A stretch of 64,000 nucleotides of DNA from Nitrospirillum viridazoti CBAmc (lineage in GTDB: Bacteria; Pseudomonadota; Alphaproteobacteria; Azospirillales; Azospirillaceae): contig NZ_CP022113.1 of NCBI RefSeq assembly GCF_000730165.1, positions 744,001 to 808,000 on the forward strand, read 5' to 3'. Below the pieces are notes generated by a model. The model was not told the origin of the DNA, made no database searches, and worked only from the letters and a program-made list of their open reading frames with translations. A program made the position numbers and the translations under genes. Positions 17,508 through 31,300 of the stretch are shown here, piece by piece. Each line of letters begins with the position of its first letter. The stretch's first letter is position 1.

Positions 17508-17638
17508 CGTTCACCTCCCCTTGATTGATTTGAGGGAATATGTGAGTGATTCTTACATTCTTAGGTAATTTCATCCGCGAAGATACACGCGCAGAGCGTC
17601 GAACACCATCCGGATAATCGCGCAAAAGGCTAGGTTTC

Positions 17639-18883
17639 CTATTTATCCATTGGCGAAGCGGTGCCGTTTCCTTCGGCCCGCGCCGGACCCGGTTGTGCCG
17701 GTTCCGGGGGGCGGGTTCTCAGCATCTGAAGTTTACCCCGATAGGGGTGTTCAAAACGCGTTTCCGGCAGGTGCACCCGCTGCTGGTGCATGTAGGGTTC
17801 ACGGAAGCCAGGGGTGTAGGGCCGTTGGATGCCAGCCTTGAACACCACGTCGTAGAGTTCCGTCACCGGCCCGGCGATCGTCAGCCAGTGGGCATTGCGG
17901 CCGGTGCGCAGGTCGATGATCTGCAGGCCGCAGCGCTGCTGTATGTTGGTGGCCGCAAGCTTGTCGTGCAATGCCATTCCCTTACCGAAACTGTTGGGGC
18001 GCAGCTGCGACAGGCCGATGATCGCGTAATCGCCCAGAAAGGTCAGGCCACGGGCGAAGCCCGGGCAATCCGCCACGGGCACGAAGCCGCCGCACTCCGG
18101 ATCGACATAGCCGAATTCCCCAGCGGCGGAATTCAACAGCCAGAGACGGTCGCGGTACCAGCGGGGTGAATGGGGCATGGACAGGCCCTGGGCGACGACC
18201 TCACCCGATTCCAGATCGACCACCATGCCACCGCCGTTGCGCCCGGCCCGCCACCCCATGGGCTCGTCATAGCGCCCGCATATGGTGGCATAGGCGACCC
18301 GGCCGTCCCGCGCGCCGATGCCGTTCAGGTGGCATCGATCCTCGGCGGTCAAGGCGGTGACGAAGTCCGGCATCCACAGCGGGCGGAAATTGTACTGCTC
18401 ATCCAAGGTCGCGATGCAGCTGAAGCTGGTGCTGGAGAAGACCAGCGCATGACGCTCACCCTGGAAGGTGACGTCGGCGATGATGTCATGCGTGTCGCAG
18501 GGCCCGACGAAATAGCCTTTGCGCGGCATGTAGACGGCGCCATAGCCCTTGCCGTCCACCACGGCCGGGCCGGTATTGGCGAACTTCCAGATTTGCTCCC
18601 GGTTGCCCACCCAAAGCTTGTCGTCATCCACGGCCAAGCCCATGGCGGTGCCGACCACCCGGTCCAGCACATGCAGCCGGCCTTCCATCATGTAAAGGAA
18701 AATCAGGCGTCCGGATTGATAGGTGGACAGGATCAGGCTGCCGCCCGTTCCCTCCAGCCAGGCGGAGAAACCCGGGGACGGAAGGAACTGGGGCGGCTCC
18801 ATCTTGTCCTGCGTGGCCACGGGGATGGAATTCTCCGCACCTGCCGCCTTTTCCCGCGCGGCCTCCTCCACTTCGGACACCAT
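17639..18883 (-). CDS. TIGR03032 / DUF4915-type protein
   Basis: 414-residue protein of the uncharacterised TIGR03032 family, an apparent beta-propeller-like fold. Recognisable stretches are FSAWLEGTGGSLILSTYQSG, WVGNREQIWKFANT, HDIIADVTFQGERHALVFSS, HLNGIGARDGRVAYATICGR, and GLSMPHSPRWYRDRLWLLNS. Start is ATG 18883 after GGGGAAGGG; no signal peptide is seen. The final 40 residues are Pro/Arg-rich and probably disordered. It is transcribed divergently from the giant surface-protein gene, and I know this family mostly from such neighbourhoods. Function unknown. Confidence 0.85.
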   Translation of the reverse strand: MVSEVEEAAREKAAGAENSIPVATQDKMEPPQFLPSPGFSAWLEGTGGSLILSTYQSGRLIFLYMMEGRLHVLDRVVGTAMGLAVDDDKLWVGNREQIWKFANTGPAVVDGKGYGAVYMPRKGYFVGPCDTHDIIADVTFQGERHALVFSSTSFSCIATLDEQYNFRPLWMPDFVTALTAEDRCHLNGIGARDGRVAYATICGRYDEPMGWRAGRNGGGMVVDLESGEVVAQGLSMPHSPRWYRDRLWLLNSAAGEFGYVDPECGGFVPVADCPGFARGLTFLGDYAIIGLSQLRPNSFGKGMALHDKLAATNIQQRCGLQIIDLRTGRNAHWLTIAGPVTELYDVVFKAGIQRPYTPGFREPYMHQQRVHLPETRFEHPYRGKLQMLRTRPPEPAQPGPARAEGNGTASPMDK

Positions 18884-19368
18884 GGCGACCCTTCCCCTAT
18901 GCCTTTCGGGCAGAAACACCGCCGATGTATTTCCGGCACCGCGTCACTACCACTGGACGTCTCTATCAAATTTGAGCTTCGGATACCACCCGTTCCATCG
19001 CGCCCTTGGTTAAATCTCTATTAATATTGCGCCGCACATAAATATGGTGCGGCGGGATTACCCCGGACAGGCGGCGAATACGTTCGTTGGATGGTAAGAA
19101 CTTCTTAACCGCCATACTTTTGAATAGGGGGAATCGGGGAAGATGGATTGCAAAAGGCCCGCGCCGTGCGCTCTCACATTTGATCACAAAAGACAGACCT
19201 CTTTAGAAGAGATGTTCCTGGTCTGATTTGACTGGCCAGTTGTGGGAACTTGTGATTTAAGCGCTATGGGGGAGCTATTGCAGCGATGAAAGGGTTTTCT
19301 GCGAAGAGAAACCCTATCTTCCGGGTACATTCCCCGAGACCGCCTATTCCAATCGGTGAGTGCACGCC
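18884..19368. promoter_or_regulatory. 485-bp divergent region with several palindromes
   Basis: Non-coding, AT-richer stretch between the TIGR03032-type gene and the giant gene. It holds a perfect 8-bp inverted repeat CGCCGCAC/GTGCGGCG with a 9-nt AT-only-core spacer at 19030-19054, a palindrome TAAGAA-C-TTCTTA at 19095-19107, and nested stems CAGACC/GGTCTG and CTCTT/AAGAG at 19194-19225. These are likely regulator sites or leader structures controlling an expensive surface protein. No ORF is supported. Confidence 0.5.
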
Positions 19369-22300
19369 ATGCCCGACGGTTCACGCCCCCCGGCCCGCAA
19401 GAACGCCCCGCGCGCCCTGCGCCTGGCCCTGGAACCTCGCATGATGTTCGACGCCGCCGCCGCCGCCACGGCGGCGACGGTCACCAAGACGGCGACGACG
19501 GCAACGGTGGATACGCACACAGACGCGGCCGCCAGCACTGCCCTGCTGGACGCGGCCGCCAAGGCCGCCACCGCGACGGCAACCGATACCAGCGCCAAGT
19601 CGACGGCCAGCGGCCCCTCGTCCTCGACCGGCTCGGGGACCGGTGCTACGGCCGGTACGACCACGGACACGGTGAAGACCACCGACACCGCCAAGACCGC
19701 CACCGCGGAGACCGCCAAGGTCGCCGACACCAGCACCGCCGCCACGGTCACCCCCACCACGACGACCACCTCCGGCGTGCATGAGGTGGTCATCGTCGAC
19801 ACCAGTGTCGCGGACTACCAGACCCTGATCGCCGGCATGGATCCGTCCGTGCCCGTGATCCTGCTGGGCGAAGGCCAGCGCACCGTCCATGGCATCGCCC
19901 AGGCGCTGTCCGGCTACAAGAACCTGGACACCGTCATCCTGGTGACCGAGGGCGGCGACGGCGGCATCATCCTGGGCGGCAACCACGTGCTGACGGACGG
20001 CGACCTGGCCAGCCGCGCCAGCGACCTGGCCGCCATCGGCGCCTCGATGAAGACGGGTGGCGACTTCCTGTTGCTGGGCTGCTCCATCGCCGCCACGGAC
20101 ACCGGCAAGCAGTTCGTGGACGACTTCGCCCGCTACCTGGGCAACGACATCGACGTCGCCGCCTCCACCGACCGCACGGGCCCGGCCTCGTTGGGCGGCG
20201 ATTGGGTGCTGGAATACACCACCGGGGCCGCCATCGACACCGTGCTGCCCTTCACCGTGGCGGGCATGGAGAACATCGACCACTGCCTGGGCTGCACCGC
20301 CGGCACGCAGAGCGCCTCGGGTTTCGCCACCATCTATCACAACGGCACCAACATCGGCGGCTATTCCCGCCACAGCGGCAACCCCTACGTCCTGTTCTGG
20401 GACCCCGGCCATACCGGCACCCAATTCAACCCCGCCAACAACATTTACACCACGTCGCTGAACGCCTTCCTGGCGCGCACGGACGTGGCGCAGTGCCAGG
20501 ACCTTCCGTCGGTAAGCGGTACGCACACCAGCACGGCGAACGACAACGCCACGGCCACGCCCTTCAGCGGCGTCAGCTTTACCGACAGCACCAGCGGCGC
20601 CACCAGTTACAGCATCGACATCACGCTGGACGCCAACAACGGCACGCTGACCGGCACCGGCCTGACCAGCACGGACGGCACGCACTACACCCTGACCGCC
20701 AGCAGCACCGCGACGCTGCAGACGAACCTGCGGGCCCTGGTCTTCACGCCCACCGCCAACCAGGTGGCGCCGACATCGACCAAGGTGACGACCTTCACCC
20801 TGACGCCGAAGGACAACACCACCACCGGCACGGCGGACAGCACCAGCAAGATCACCGTCACCTCGATCAACGACGCGCCGACGCTGGACGCCAGCAAATC
20901 GCCCGTCCTGACCTCGGAAATGAACACCGTCGCCAGCACCCCCACGGGGGCCGTCGGCACCCTGGTGTCGGCCTTGGTGGGTATCGGCACCGGCGTCAGC
21001 AACGTCACCGACCCCGATGTCAACGCGGTGACGGGCCTGGCCATCACCGCCACCGACACCACCAACGGCACCTGGTATTACACCACCAACGGCGGCACCA
21101 ACTGGACCAGTGTCGCCACGGTCAGCAACACCAGCGCCCTGCTGCTGAAGGCGGACGCCAACACCCGCCTTTATTTCGCGCCCAGCAGCAGCTACACCGG
21201 CACCGCCACCATCACCTTCCGCGCCTGGGACCAGACCAGCGGCACGGCCGGCAGCAAGGTGACGACCGCCACCAACGGCGGCACCACCGCCTTCTCCTCG
21301 GCCACCGACACGGCCGGCATCACGGTCACGGGGGCCAACGCCGCCCCAGTCATCACCAACCTGGCCGGTGACACGGTCGCCTGGGTGGATGCCAGCACCG
21401 CCGTCCGCCTGGATTCCAGCACCGCCGCCTCGGTCAGCGACACGGAAAACGACAGCGCCGGCTGGGCCAGCGGCAGCCTGGTGGTGCAGCGCGTGACCGC
21501 CGGGTCCGCGGACGCCACGGCCAACGACGTCTTCAGCTTTGACAACAGCGTCAGCGTCAGTGGCGGCACGGTCACGGTCAACGGCCATGCGCTGACCTTC
21601 ACCAACACCGGCGGCGTGCTGACCATCAGCCTGACCGCCAGCGCCACCAGCGCGGACGTGGCGGCGTTGATCCACGCCGTCCAGTACAGCAACGCCACCC
21701 CCTTTGGCGACGCCACCATCCGCTTCGCCCTGAGCGACGGCAGCGGCAACACCACCAACGCCGACCTGACGGTGACCAGTTCCACCATCTACGTCACCAC
21801 CACCGCAGACCAGAGCAGCGGTGCCGCCGCCGACGGCTTCAGCCTGCGGGAGGCGCTGGCCCGGTCCGTCAGCCAGACGGGGGCGGACACCGTCGTCATC
21901 GGCGACAGCGTCACCGGCACCATCACGCTGGCCAGCGGCGTCACGCTGGGCGCCGGGGACACCCTGAAATACGCGCCCACCACGGCGGGCAGCCTGACCA
22001 TCGCCGCCACCAGCGGCGGCCTGGCCCTGGGCGGCGCCGGCACCCTGTCGGTGGGCAGCGGTGATACGCTGACCATTTCCGCCGGGGTTTCGGGCACCGG
22101 CAGCACCCTGACCAAAACCGGGGCGGGCACGGTGACCCTGTCGGGCACCAACACCTACACGGGCGCCACCACGGTGTCCGACGGCACGCTGGCACTGGGC
22201 GCCATGGGGTCCACGGCGTCGCTGACCCTGGACGGCGGCACGCTGAAGTCGACGGCGGCCTTCTCCAGTTCCACCGCCATCACGGTCAATTCCGGCGGCG

Positions 22301-25300
22301 GCACCATCGATTACACCGCCGGCTCCGTCACCCTGAGCGGCGCCATCACCGGCAGCGGCGCGCTGGACGCCAAAAGCACCACCGCCGGCAACGCCATCAA
22401 GCTGTCGGGCAACAGCACGTTCTCCGGCGGCATCACGGTGGACGGCGGCATCCTCGACATCTCGTCGGCCAACGCCATCGGCACCGGCACGCTGACCTTC
22501 AACAGCGGCAAAATCCGCAGCACCACCGCCGCCTACACCCTGGCCAACAACCTGGTGATCAACGGCAACGTGCTGCTGGCCGGCAGCTTCGGCATGACGT
22601 TCACCGGCACGGTGGACCTGGGCGGCGGCACCCGCACCATCAACGACCAGTTGGGCGCCGGCAAGGACCTGACCTTCTCGGGCGTGGTCAGCAACGGCAG
22701 CCTGAACGTCGCCTCACAGCTCACCGGCGGCACCTACGCCTCGCTGGTCCTGAGCGGCACCAGCAACACCTACACCAACGTCACCGTCACCTCCGGCACC
22801 CTCAGCATCGCCGGCGCCGGCAGCCTGGGCAGCGGCAGCGTCACCCTGGCCGGAGGCACCCTGCTGGTCAACGGCGCCGCCAGCATCGCCAAGAACATCG
22901 CCGTCACCGCCAGTTCCACCATCCAGGTGGCCAGCGGCAACGCCGCCACCCTGTCCGGGAACATCACCGGCAGCACCGGCACCTTGACCCTGAGCACCGG
23001 CACCGGCGCCAACGACGGCCTGACCCTGTCCGGCGCCAACACCTTCAGCGGCGCCATCAGCATCGGCGCCGGCACGGTCACCGCCAGCGGTGGCAGCGCC
23101 ATCGCCGACACCAGCGCCGTGACCGTCGCCTCGGGCGCCACCTTGGCCCTGGCCGCCAGCGAGACCATCGGCTCGCTCGCCGGCGCCGGCACCGTCAGTC
23201 TCGGCAGCTTCAACACCCTGACGGCGGGCGGCGATAACACCAGCACCACCTTCTCCGGCGCCATCACCGGCACCGGCGGCCTGACCAAGGCCGGCACCGG
23301 CACCCTGACCCTGTCGGGCACCAACACCTACACCGGCGCCACCACCATCAGCGCCGGCGAGATCATGGTGTCCGGCGGCAGCGCCATCAGCGACAGCAGC
23401 GCCGTGTCGGTCGCTTCGGGTGCGACGCTGCAGCTGGAAGCCAGTGACGAGACCGTCGGCTCGCTCAACGGCGCCGGCACGGTGACGCTGAACGGCGGTT
23501 CGCTGACGTTGGGCGGGAATAACACCTCCACCACCTTCTCCGGCGTCATCCAGGACGGCACCGCCCTGAACGGCGGCATCACCAAGACCGGCACCGGCAC
23601 GCTGACCCTGTCGGGCACCAACACCTACACCGGAACCACCACCATCAGCGCCGGCACGCTGGAAGCCGCCAGCAGCGCCGCCCTGGGCAGCAGCACCGGC
23701 GCCACCACCGTGGCCAGCGGCGCCACCCTGCAGGTGGACAACGGCGTCACCATCGCCGATGCCCTGACCATCGCCGGCGCCGGCACGTCCAGCTCCGGCG
23801 CCATCAACCTGTCCTCCGGCAGCGCGACGCTGTCGGGCAATGTCACCCTGAGCGCCGCCAGCAGCATCTACGTCGGCGATACCGCCACCCTGACCCTGGG
23901 CGGGACGCTGGCCGGCGCCTTCACCCTGACCCACAACTTCGGCAACGGCGCGCTGGTGCTGACCGCCAACAACAGCGCCGCGGCCACCGCCCTGAACATC
24001 CAGGTCGGCACCCTGTCGATCACCGACCAGACCAACCTGACCACCGGCACGCTGACCCTGAACATGGGCAACACCGGCGTCGGCGGCCTGCTGGTCACCG
24101 GCAGCAACGTCACCATATCCAAGAACATCACGCTCGGCGCCAGCGGCGGCATCATCAGCAACGCCAACGCCCTGACCCTGTCCGGCAACATCACCGGCGG
24201 CGTCAGCAGCAACCTCAGCCACGTCATCAGCCTGACCAAGGTCGGCGCCGGCAAGCTGACCCTGTCCGGCACCAACACCTACACCAGCTCCACCGGCGCC
24301 CTGGGCGCCACCATGGTGTCCGCCGGCACCCTCAGCGTCACCAACGCCACCAACCTGGGCAGCACCACCATCAACGGCGCCGTCATCCTGAACGGCGGCG
24401 CGCTGGAGGTGACGGGCAGCGCCGTCACCCTCGCCAACGCCATTGTCCTCAGCGCCAACGGCACCATCAGCGCCACCAACAGCGCCACCCTGTCCGGCGT
24501 CATCTCGGGTTCCAAAAACCTGACCTCGGCGGGTGCCGGCACCCTCACCCTGTCGGGCGCCAACACCTACACCGGCACCACCTCGGTGACCGCGGGCACG
24601 CTCAGCATCACCGACAACACCAACCTCAGCACCGCGGCGCTGACCCTGAACGGTGGCACGCTGGCGGTGACCGGAACCGCCGTCACCCTGACCAACGCCG
24701 TGACCCTGGGCAGCAGCGGCGGCACGGTCAGCGATGCCAACGCCCTGACCCTGTCGGGCGTCGTCAGCGGCACCGGCAACCTGACCAAGACGGGCGTCGG
24801 CACCCTGACCCTGTCCGGCACCAACACCTACACCGGCACCACCACCGTGTCGGCCGGCACGCTCAGCATCACCGACAGCACCAACCTGGGCAGCGGTGGC
24901 CTGACGCTGGATGGCGGTACGCTGACGCTGACCGGCACCACCGTGACGCTGAGCGGCAACATCCTGCTGAGCACCGGCGGCGGCACCATCAGCACCGCCA
25001 ACACCCTGACCCTGTCGGGTGTCATCAGCGGCGCCGGCAATCTGACCACAGCGGGCGCCGGCACGATCATCCTGTCGGGCGCCAACACCTACACCGGCAC
25101 CACCACCATCAGCGCCGGCAAATTGGAGGCTGCCACCTCCAGCGCCTTGGGCACCAGCGCGGGCGGCACCACCATCGCCTCCACCGGCACGTTGCTCATC
25201 GATGATGGCGTGACCCTGGCGGACGCGGTGAGCACCGCCGGCAACGGTTCGCTGACTCTGAACACCTCGACCGGCAGCGCCACGGTGTCGGGCAACGTGA

Positions 25301-28300
25301 CCCTGACGGCAGACGCCCGGGTTAACGTCAGCGGCACGGGCACGCTGACCCTCAGCGGCACCGTGGGCGGCGCCTTCACGCTGTACAAGAATGTCGGCAC
25401 AGGCACCCTGGTCCTGAGCGGCAGCAACGGCACCGGCGCCACCAACCTGAACGTCGCCACGGGCACCCTGTCCATCACCGATCAGACCAACCTGACCACC
25501 GGCACGCTGACCCTGAACGGCGGCGCATTGGCGGTGACGGGGTCCGCGGTGACCGTGAGCAAGGCCATCACCCTGGGCAGCGGCGGCGGCACCATCAGCA
25601 ATGCCAACGACGTGACCCTGTCGGGCGTCATCAGCAGCACGGGCGGCCTGACCAAAACGGGCGCCGGCAAGCTGACCCTGTCGGGCACCAACACCTACAC
25701 CGGCTCGACGACGATTTCGGCCGGCATATTGGCCGTGGCCGGCCTGGGCAGCACCTCGTCGCTGATCTTCAACGGCGGCACGTTGCTGTCCACGGCCGCG
25801 TTCTCCAGCTCCACCGCCATCACGGTCAATTCAAGCGGCGGCACCATCGATTACACCGCCGGCTCCGTCACCCTGAGCGGCGCCATCAGCGGCAGCGGTG
25901 CGCTGGACGCCAAGAGCTCCACCGCCGGCAACGCCATCAAGCTGTCGGGCAACAGCACGTTCTCCGGCGGCGTCACGGTGGACGGCGGCATCCTGGACAT
26001 CTCGTCCGCCAACGCCATCGGCACCGGCACGCTGACCTTCAACAGCGGCAAAATCCGCAGCACCACCGCCGCCTACACCCTGGCCAACAACCTGGTGATC
26101 AACGGCAACCTGTTGCTGGCCGGCAGCTTCGGCATGACGTTCACCGGCACCGTCGATCTGGGCGGCGGCACGCGCAGCATCAATGACCAGCTGGGCGCCG
26201 GCAAGGACCTGACCTTCTCGGGCGTGGTCGGCAACGGCAGCCTGAACATCACCTCACAGCTCACCGGCGGCACCTATGCCTCGGTGGTGCTGAGCGGCAC
26301 CAGCAACACCTATACGAACGCCACCGTCACCTCCGGCACCCTCAGCATCGCCGGCGCCGGCAGCCTGGGCAGCGGCAGCGTCACCCTGGCCGGGGGCACC
26401 CTGCTGGTCAACGGCGCCGCCAGCATCGCCAAGAACATCGCTGTTACCGCCAGTTCCACCATCCAGGTGGCCAGCGGCAACGCCGCCACCCTGTCCGGGA
26501 ACATCACCGGCAGCACCGGCACCCTGACCCTGAGCACCGGCACCGGCGCCAACGACGGCCTGACCCTGTCCGGCACCAACACCTACAGCGGCGCCATCAG
26601 CATCGGCGCCGGCACGGTCACCGCCAGCGGTGGCAGCGCCATCGCCGACACCAGCGCCGTGACCGTCGCCTCGGGCGCCACCTTGGCCCTGGCCGCCAGC
26701 GAGACCATCGGCTCGCTCGCCGGCGCCGGCACCGTCAGTCTTGGCAGCTTCAACACCCTGACGACAGGGGGCGACAACACCAGCACCGTCTTCTCCGGCG
26801 CCATCACCGGCACCGGCGGCCTGACCAAGGCCGGCACCGGCACCCTGGAACTGTCGGGCACCAACACCTACACCGGCGCCACCACCATCAGCGCCGGCGA
26901 GATCATGGTGTCCAGCGGCAGCGCCATCAGCGACAGCAGCGCCGTGTCGGTCGCTTCGGGCGCCACCTTGATACTGCAGGCCAGCAATGAGACCGTGGGC
27001 TCGTTGAGCGGCGCCGGCACGCTGACGTTGAACGGCGGTTCGCTGACGTTGGGCGGGGATAACACCTCCACCACCTTCTCCGGCGTCATCCAAGACGGCA
27101 CCGCCCTGAACGGCGGCATCACCAAGGCCGGCAGCGGCACGCTGACCCTGTCGGGCACCAACACCTACACCGGAACCACCACCATCAGCGCCGGCACGCT
27201 GGAAGCCGCCAGCAGCGGCGCCCTGGGCAGCAGCACCGGCGCCACCACCGTGGCCAGCGGCGCCACCCTGCAGGTGGACAACGGCGTCACCATTGCCGAT
27301 GCCCTGACCATCGCCGGCGCCGGCACCTCCAGCTCCGGCGCCATCAACCTGTCCTCCGGCAGCGCGACGCTGTCGGGCAATGTCACCCTGAGCGCCGCCA
27401 GCAGCATCTACGTCGGCGATACCGCCACCCTGACCCTGGGCGGGGCGCTGGCCGGCGCGTTCACCCTCACCCACAACTTCGGCAACGGCGCGCTGGTACT
27501 GACCGCCAACAACAGCGCCGGGGCCACCGCCCTGAACATCCAGGTCGGCACGCTGTCGATCACCGACCAGACCAACCTGACCACCGGCACGCTGACCCTG
27601 AACATGGGCAACACCGGCGTCGGCGGCCTGCTGGTTACCGGCAGCAACGTCACCATATCCAAGAACATCACGCTCGGCGCCAGCGGCGGCATCATCAGCA
27701 ACGCCAACGCCCTGACCCTGTCCGGCAACATCACCGGCGGCGTCAGCAGCAACCTCAGCCACGTCATCAGCCTGACCAAGGTCGGCGCCGGCAAGCTGAC
27801 CCTGTCCGGCACCAACACCTACACCAGCTCCACCGGCGCCCTGGGCGCCACCATGGTGTCCGCCGGCACCCTCAGCGTCACCGGCGCCACCAACCTGGGC
27901 AGCACCACCATCAACGGCGCCGTCATCCTGAACGGCGGCGCGCTGGAGGTGACGGGCAGCGCCGTCACCCTCGCCAACGCCATTGTCCTCAGCGCCAACG
28001 GCACCATCAGCGCCACCAACAGCGCCACCCTGTCCGGCGTCATTTCGGGTTCCAAAAACCTGACATTGAACGGCGTGGGCACACTGACGTTCAGCGGCGC
28101 CAACACCTACACCGGCACCACCACCGTCGTCGACGGCACCCTGAACATCGGTGCCAGCGCCAACCTGGGCAGCGGCGCCCTCACCCTGAACGGCGGCACC
28201 CTGGCGGTGACCGGCTCCAGCGTCAGCCTGAGCCAGGCCGTGGCTCTGGGCAGCAATGGTGGCACGGTCAGCACCGCCAACGCCCTGACACTCTCGGGCG

Positions 28301-31300
28301 TGATCAGCGGGTCGGGTGACCTGACGATGAATGGCGGTGGCACCGTCACCCTGTCCGGCACCAACACCTACACCGGCGATACGACAGTGCGCGATGCCAC
28401 CTTGCGCATTGCCGCCGCCACCAACCTGGGCGGTAGCGCCCTGACGCTGAATGGCGGTACCCTCACGGTCACCGGGTCCAGCGTCAGCCTGAGCCAGAAT
28501 CTCAACATTTCCGTCAACAACGGCACCCTCAACACGGACAACAGCCTGACCCTGTCAGGTACCGTCAGTGGTTTCGGCAGCCTGTTCAAAGGCGGAACCG
28601 GTACCGTAACCCTGTCGGGCGACGGCAGCGGATATACCGAAACCACCTATGTGCAGGCGGGCACCCTGGCGCTGACCGGTTCGGTTGGCGGCGACGTCAA
28701 CGTCCAGGACGGCGCCACCCTGGCCGGCACCGGCACCGTCGGCGGGAACCTGCGGGTCTATGGCGGCGGCACCTTGGCCCCCGGCGTCGAGGGCGTGAAC
28801 AACGGCATCGGCACCCTGACCGTCACGGGCAACGTCAACCTGGGCGGTGCCCTGCAAATCCAGATCGCCGGCACATCCGGCAACAACGACGTGTTGAGCG
28901 TGGGCGGCAACGTCGTGCTGAACGACGGGTCGGGCAATGCCGGCACCCTGACGCTGAGCGCCGTTGGCGGCTACACGGTAGCGTTGGGTGACAGCTTCAC
29001 CATCGTCAACAACACCGGCAGCGGCACCACCGACACCACCGCCTTTCACAATTTGGATAGTAACGGGCAAGCGGATCTAAGCGGCGGCAAGGCGCTGATC
29101 ACCAACAGCGGGGGCACCGGCAACGATATCGTGGCCAGCGTCCTGAACGCCGCACCTAACCTGAACGCGACACCGGTCACTAATGCGAATTACATCGAAG
29201 GTGCCGATGCCGTCACCCTGTTCAGTGCCGCGACCGTAAGCACTGGCGAGAGCAACCAAAAAATCCACTCCTTGACCGTGGCTTTGGCAGGCCTCGCCGA
29301 TGGTGGGGCTGAAACTCTACAAGTCGACGGAACTCTTGTATCACTGACTAACCAAAATACGGTAACCACCACAAACGGTTATACCGTGTCCGTCCTTGTG
29401 ACGACGAGCACATCTGGCAATGTGGTGCAGTACGCTGCGGGAGTCACCATCACCAAGGCTGGTGACTTCTCTGCGGCAGACGCCGAGAGTTTGATCAATG
29501 GCTTGGGCTACAAGAACACCAGCGACGACCCTACTCCTGGCAGTGGTCGCACCATCGCGCTGACCGTCATCCAGGACAACGGCGGCACCGCCAACGGCGG
29601 CCACGACACCACCGCAGTCTATATTGTCTCCACCGTCACCATCACCCCGGTCAACAACAGCCCCACCCTGCCCAGCAGCGGTGCTGTCTCCACCATCCCG
29701 GCCACGCCCATCAACACCACCAGTAACACCGTCACCGTGTCCAGCATCCTGGGCGACGCCGGCTATGTCGACGTGGACGGCCATGGCGTCTCGGGCGTCG
29801 CCATCACCGGGCTCTCCGGTGCCGGTACCTGGCAGTATTCCACCGATGGCACGAACTGGTTCGGCGTCGGCACCGTTTCCACCAGCAGCGGCCTGTTGCT
29901 GAACAGCACCGCGCAGCTGCGCTATGTGCCCAATGGCAGCACCGCGGAAACCGCCACGCTGACCTTCAAGGGCTGGGACGAAACCAGCGGCACCGCCAGC
30001 AGCGGCAGCACGCGCCAGACGGCCGACACCACCACCAACGGCGGCACCACTGCCTACTCGGCCAACAACGGCACGCTCAGCGTCGAGACGCAGGGCGCTG
30101 TGATGACGGCCGGCGGCTCCGTCACCTACGTCGAAGCCGGCACCGCCGGCGCCATCGACACCACCATCACCGTCAGTGATTCCGTCGTCAGCACCTTGAC
30201 CAGCGCCACGGTGACCATCGGCAGCGTGGTGGCCGGCGACGTGCTGACCTTCGTCAACACGGCCAACATCACCGGCAGCTATGACAGCAGCACCGGCGTG
30301 CTGACCCTGACCGGCAGCGACACCCTGGCCAACTACCAGGCGGCCCTGCGCAGCATCACCTTCAGCTCCACCAGCCAGGACCCGACCCTGGGCGGCACCC
30401 GTGCCAGCCGCACGGTCACCTGGTCGGTGAACGACGGCATCGCCCCCTCCGCCGGCGTCACCAGCACGGTCAACATCACCGCCGTGAACGACGCGCCGAC
30501 GTTCAGCACCACGCCCGCCACCAGCCCGGTCTTCACCGAGGGCGGCAGCGCCGTGAGCCTGTTCAGCGGCACGACCATCAGCGCGATCGAGGCCGGCCAG
30601 AAGATCAGTGGCCTGACCTTGACCGTCGGCGGCTTGGCCGACGGCACGTCAGAGGTCCTGTCCATTGATGGCCAGGACGTCACCCTGGTCGACGGCACCA
30701 GCGTCACCACCACCGCCAACGGTTATGGCGTTGCGGTCTCGGTGACCTCCGGCACCGCCACCGTCACCATCACCAAGTCGGGCGGCGCCACGGCGGCGGC
30801 GGCCCAGACCCTGGTCGACGGCCTGACCTACAAGGATACCAGCAGCGACCCGACGGCCGGCAGTGGCCGCACCGTCACCCTAACCGCCATCCAGGACAAC
30901 GGCGGCACCGCCAACAGCGGCCATGACACCACCACCCTGACCGCCGGCACCACCATCACGCTGCACCCGATCAACCAGGCGCCGACCCTGACCACCACCC
31001 CGGCGACCAGCCCGAACTATGTCGAGGGCGCCAACGCCACCGCGCTGTTCAGCGGCACGACCGTCAGCACCAGTGAGGCGAGCCAGAGCGTTCACGCCAT
31101 CACCCTGACGGTGGGTGGCCTGGCCGACGGCGCCTCGGAAACCCTGAGCATCGACGGCCAGAGCGTGGCGCTGACCAACGGCAACAGCGCCACCACCACG
31201 GCCAACGGCTATTCTGTCAGCGTCTCGGTAAACAGTGGCACCGCCACCGTCACCATCACCAAGGCCGGCGACTTCTCAGCCAGCGCCGCCCAGACCCTGG

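Larger units (their letters stand above)
22090..28700 (+). repeat. Array of autotransporter-type beta-strand (PATR) units
   Basis: About 19 in-frame units around the core LSG(T/A)NTYTG..TT.SAGTL occur at irregular spacing (first near 22138, last near 28613). They should stack into a long right-handed beta-helix. The DNA is strongly biased to ACC/GGC/CTG codons, which also produces long spurious open frames on the other strand. Confidence 0.9.
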
